Shown here piece after piece: positions 59,993 through 64,000 of a stretch of 64,000 nucleotides of DNA. Below the pieces are notes generated by a model that saw nothing but the letters and a program-made list of their open reading frames with translations, was not told the DNA's origin and ran no database searches. The stretch spans positions 37,763,001 through 37,827,000 of the forward strand of contig OX419755.1 in assembly GCA_948567375.1 (NCBI GenBank). Reading direction: 5' to 3'. The DNA comes from Lunularia cruciata (Eukaryota > Streptophyta > Marchantiopsida > Lunulariales > Lunulariaceae). The translations under genes and the position numbers were made by a program. How positions within the stretch are numbered: the stretch's first letter is position 1; each line of letters starts with the position of its first letter.

Positions 59993-62158
59993 TTAAGAGT
60001 GTTGACCGAAAGTTCGGGAGGGAGTGAAGGACTCAGAGAAAGAATAAAGCTCAGATGGGTTCTCCACAAAGGACGACGGAGTGTCGATATCCTCTTTCGA
60101 CTTCTCGGCAGATGTGTCGTATGCTGATCTAGAGGTGTCATCTCCGTTATCATTGCCACTATCCGAGAACTGTCGAACATCTTCCAACAACTTTACGACC
60201 TGGTCCATCGTCGGTCTTTGATCAGGAACATGGGCGACACACTGCATGGCAATCTGTAGCATTTGCACCATTTCTTCCTCAATATTCTGGTATCTCATCA
60301 ACTCGAGATCAAACACTTCGGCGGTCCACTCCTCCCGTACAACGGACTGTACCCATCGTGGTAAATCGATTCCTTCATCATTTAACGTGGCCTGAGTCGG
60401 GGCCTTTCCAGTGAGAAGCTCCAGAAGGAGCACGCCGAAGCTGTAAACGTCCGCCTTCGTGGTCACTTTCCGCGTCTCGACTACTTCCGGAGCTCTGTAA
60501 CCAACTATTCTCGACGCTGCCGCGGTCGAACTCAGAAGTTGGGCCAACCCGAAATCGGATACGGATGCCTCCAGGTCCCTTGTTAGAAGAACGTTCGAGG
60601 ATTTGATATTTCCATGAGTGAAATTGTGCTCTCCGTGAAGGTAAGCTAGACCGCGAGCAGCACCTGTAGCTATCCGCACCCTCGTGATCCAGTCGAGGGG
60701 AGTGCGAGATCCTCCCTTCGTTCCTGTCGATATTATTACGGACATATGTGAGGAAAATGTAAGTTGCATCACCGACATCAACAGGAACATCATGTATTAA
60801 GACTACTGTAACATCACGTAGACAGAGGAGGAAAACAGGTACAAGAGGGATAACACACCGTGAAGCAGAGCTGACAGGCTACCCGCAGGCATATAATCGT
60901 ACACTAGGAGCTTCTCATCCTTCGAGAAGTAGTACGCTCGGAGAGGAATCAAGTTTCGGTGATGCAGTTTTCCGACAGTTTCAATCTGAGTTTCAAAATC
61001 CTTTTTGGCAGTGGTAACATCCTTCAAGCGCTTCACGGCAACTATGCTTCCATCTTCCAACACTGCTTTGTATGCTGTACCGACACTTCCCTTACCGAGA
61101 ACTTCTGCTGATGCCCTGAGAAGGTCTTCCAGGTCGAATGTATATCGCTTCCCTTCGAAGAACACCAACTTGCTTCGTTCCGGTTCTTGCATAGAGCTAG
61201 AGTACTCGTCCTTGGATTCGCCTTCGGCGCCCTTTCCCAGCCCTGCCTCGCCCTTCGGGCCCTTTGTCGCTCTCCGGCCCTTACGTCTAAAGTAACAAAA
61301 CAAACAGACCACGATCAAGAGAAGTAGCAGTGCCGCGTCTCCTACAACAATGGCCACTATAGCTCCTGTTCCGAGCTTGTTCTTCTTGTGCTTAGTCCCA
61401 GGAGGGGGTTCACTTGCACTAGGACCAGGAGCGCCCACTGGCGCAAGCACCGGAAGGCAAGGATTTGAAGTTGGAGGTCCACAAAGTTGGTTCCCAGCGA
61501 AATTGCCCGCAGGAAACCTTTGGAGCCCAGAAGGGATTGGTCCAGATAGGTTGTTGTTAATAACGACGAAAGACGTGAGTGAAGGGGCATTGATATCCGG
61601 GATGTTGCCAGAAAACTCATTGTTTTGGAGAGATATTGTCTTCACGAGTTTGAGATTGCTGATGGATCCAGGAATGCTACCATTGAAGCTGTTATTCGAA
61701 ATATCAAAGTGGACCAGACGGGGCCACGAAGAAAAGTTTATTGACAGCGGCCCGGTAAACTCATTCCCTTCAATATGCAGGCTTTTAACGCGGGTAAGGT
61801 CGGATACGTCCGATGGGAGGGGTCCTGTTAGCCCATTGCCACGCAGGCTTATTACACGGATTTCGTCGAGCTGACCCAAAGTGCCTGGGGGAATTACGCC
61901 AGATAGACGACTTGCTGGTAAATGAAGCTCCCACACGCGTCCTTCAAAGCATTCAACCCCTTTCCAGTTACAAACTGGACTGATGGCTAGTCTCCAGCTC
62001 GCGAGTTTGTCCGTAGGGTCCACGGCCTGCTTGAAAGCGAGAAGAGCTTCAGTGTCGGAGGTTGTATTTCCCCCGTGAGATGCAGGAACCCCTATCACAA
62101 AAAGCAGCAGCAGTGCTGCCATCCACTTGCGCCATTCTAAGCGCCTAAACTTCCTCAT
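59993..62158 (-). CDS. LRR receptor-like kinase, subfamily III type, atypical kinase
   Basis: Two exons, 62158-60859 and 60723-59993, with a 135-bp GT-AG intron, give 676 residues. Order: signal peptide (1-29), LRR N-terminal cap (about 34-70, with CNWKGVEC), about five or six leucine-rich repeats (75-215), a Pro-rich linker, a transmembrane helix (about 264-288), a basic stop-transfer, a Lys/Glu/Ser juxtamembrane region and a kinase domain from about 340. The glycine loop GKGSVG (355-360) and VAVK lysine (Lys 376) are present, and DFG is at 490-492. The catalytic loop reads HGNIKSSN (470-477) instead of HRD...N, so the proton-accepting Asp is missing. That is typical of the RLK902/RKL1-like 'probable inactive receptor kinase' group. 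It would sit in the plasma membrane and act through partners. The intron falls in the kinase domain just after SALLH, a common site in this family. Upstream ATG context and the signal peptide support the start. Confidence 0.95.
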
Positions 62159-63005
62159 TGGAAACCCCCAGATTCTGAGCCGACTCCGGACCCAGTGAAA
62201 TTCTTCAAGGTCTCTCCTTGCACGATGCCGCTGCTGCTAGAACCACGAGTCCGACTATGTTGTGGTCTGTAAGAGACCACAATATTTCAAAAACGAGCTT
62301 TCGTTCGTGATGGAAAAATGCAGTGAAACCCCCGGTGGAAGTACAAGTACCACCTTGGCTTGGCATGCACTTCGAAGTCTTCCTACCTCGGTACACAGAA
62401 GGTAAAACACCGGGCCGTCTCGTCGGTTATTCACAGCCAGTTGCGAACGAGCTAGACTGAGCTCGCACACAACAGGCCGAAATCCCCCTAACTACCGTTT
62501 CAAAGCTTCCATTCTACATATCTAATTGAATCACAAACCCGAAAGTTGGCGTTCTTCTTCATCCTGAATATCGGCAGGCACTGCTTTTTACCTCTCTATC
62601 TCTCTCTTCATCCTCTATGTGTCGCGCAGCACACCAACAGCGTGCGAAGAATCTCTTCCCGCTTCCCTCGCTTGCAGGCGAACGAGAAGAAACGAATCCT
62701 CCCGGGCCTCAAGCATAGCGTCCTTCACTCCACAAACAACAACAACAACAAACAAACAAACAAAATTCATTCTTCCCCCCTCATGACTCGCTCACGCTTC
62801 TCCTGCACAGCAGCAACTCGTTGAGAGTGGACGGACGGACGGGTAGATCCACTCCGCCGCCGACGACGAGAAATCCCCGCCCGCAGCCAGGTACTCGGTC
62901 GATTCCGGTGAGAAGGACTTTGATTGTTTGACTACATACAGCAGTAGTAGAGTACAAGAGTAGAAAGGTAAGGTAGCCTGAAATACTCCCATGTTTCCCG
63001 GCGAC
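62159..63005 (-). promoter_or_regulatory. 5' leader of the receptor kinase gene
   Basis: It lies between the TATA box and the ATG. It may be one exon of about 850 bases or contain an intron; no splice sites were fixed. It holds an upstream ORF (62792-62992) and a run of 'caacaa/caaa' repeats at about 62740-62765. Confidence 0.45.
62792..62992 (-). other. Upstream ORF of 66 codons in the kinase leader
   Basis: It runs from ATG at 62992 to TGA at 62792 (MGVFQATLPFYSCTLL...), ahead of and not overlapping the kinase ORF. It would be the first ATG of a transcript starting near 63000. No homology was recognised. It matters only if the leader is unspliced here. Confidence 0.35.
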
Positions 63006-63030
63006 ACAGCATCTGCCTACAGAACTTGGG

Positions 63031-63037
63031 CTTTATA
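63031..63037 (-). promoter_or_regulatory. TATA box of the receptor kinase gene
   Basis: On the minus strand ACTATAAAGCCC contains a good TATAAAG. Transcription would start about 30 bases downstream, near 63000. The call rests on motif and position. Confidence 0.5.
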
Positions 63038-64000
63038 GTATCCGTTGGGCCACAAGTGAAAAGCTGTGGCACTCAACGGCTCGAAGAGTGGTATTCAGTC
63101 ATAGCATTCCCGACCTTCCTGTCCTCCCCCGCACATAAGACCTTAGTAATCGATATGTAATTGATTCAAAAAAGAAGTTGATCCTATCTGTTTGATGAAA
63201 ACTCTTTATGGAAATAAAGAAGACGGCTGTGCATGTTTGTTATCACGCATAAGATTGAGCTACCTGGAAACACATGTTCGAATATCCAAGTAGACCTCTT
63301 ACATTAGACAGAAACTTGGTATTTAATTGTAAAGAGCGTCAATGTGCTGGATAATTTGACAATTTGCTTCTCAGTGCACTGATGTTACTTCTGCCTTTAT
63401 GCCACAATTTAGCAGTTATTTAAAACTTGTGACTGCAGTCTAATGTCTGGACTGTTCCAAACTAATACTAAGTCCACCAGGCATATTATTCATGTACAGG
63501 CGTAGGTCTTGTGTGCGGGGTAAGACGAGTACGGTAGGATCGGATTCCAATGCGAGGATGGTAAGGTAACCTTCTACTGATTATCAGTACTATTGCGGTG
63601 GACAACTCTTGTAGAACTGTGTATCCACCCAAATTTCCTTGAAAGATGATAGATCCTTCCCTTATGGAGGGCTGGATATCACGCTCTTGGGCCACCCTAG
63701 GACAGTCCTACTACTATTACCGTATGTACTTTACACTTCTTCTCGTCTTCATCATCATGACGCTTTTACTACTCGATCATTTTCCTGTAGAGTATTAAGG
63801 GTCCCTGGCAAGGATAAACAGGGAGCCCGACTCCTGACAACAATACAACTGAGGAGTTGTCTACTCTCGATGGATAGTAGGTCACTCTCGTATTAGCAAA
63901 ACGAAATTCTAGTGTACAATTCTAGTTTCTGCTAGCCTTATCAGCTGCCTACAACTATGGTACCGTAGTTGTCGAGCTGGTGTTGTGTGCCGACTGTCCC
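63038..64000. other. Upstream intergenic region, no gene seen
   Basis: This is unique sequence with short frames only. A near-palindrome lies at 63951-63972 (ACAACTA-T-GGTACC-G-TAGTTGT). Confidence 0.45.

Noticed and set aside
61350-61874. 174-codon plus-strand ORF
   Set aside because: It is antisense to the LRR domain of the receptor kinase, open by chance from the GC-richer coding sequence.

Overview
The window is plant nuclear DNA. Evidence: two spliced protein genes (an LRR receptor-like kinase of the plant-specific subfamily III and a plant saposin-B protein), GT-AG introns, and large blocks of Ty3/gypsy LTR-retrotransposon debris. The main gypsy copy lacks a chromodomain and differs from typical angiosperm chromoviruses. 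Together with the short spliced genes in unique, GC-richer islands, this would suit a bryophyte such as a moss, but that assignment is inference and the species is not established.

Layout. (1) 1-27.3 kb is nested, mostly dead retrotransposon sequence: a chromovirus integrase with chromodomain at the left edge, two LTR families (here called LTR-A, TGTAACAC...GGCTCACA, and LTR-B, TGTAATAC...ATTACA) in both orientations, solo LTRs with 5-bp target duplications, an internally deleted gypsy copy (12.1-14.9 kb), degenerate gag regions, and one fairly intact gag-pol copy on the minus strand (20.4-27.3 kb). That copy has a 3' LTR and polypurine tract but no 5' LTR, and it lies between pieces resembling the two ends of a pogo/Tigger-like transposase. 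(2) 27.7-33.2 kb is a unique island with a minus-strand gene for a secreted, three-module saposin-B protein. (3) 33.2-57.3 kb is AT-rich, old repeat sequence: a dead chromovirus (34.7-38.1 kb), two decayed copies of an unidentified coiled-coil ORF family (39.1-41.3 and 43.5-46.0 kb; a third copy lies at 4.3-5.6 kb), more LTRs and gag remnants, and an (AT)35 tract. (4) 57.5-64 kb is a second unique island with the minus-strand LRR receptor-like kinase gene, a TATA box and an upstream ORF in its leader.

The two cellular genes have no evident functional link. One is a secreted or vacuolar lipid-interacting-type protein and the other a plasma-membrane receptor with an atypical kinase domain. The most unusual material is in the repeats: a coiled-coil ORF family present in three copies, a zinc-knuckle ORF placed before gag, and an in-frame TGA shared by two pol copies just before the integrase C-terminal module.
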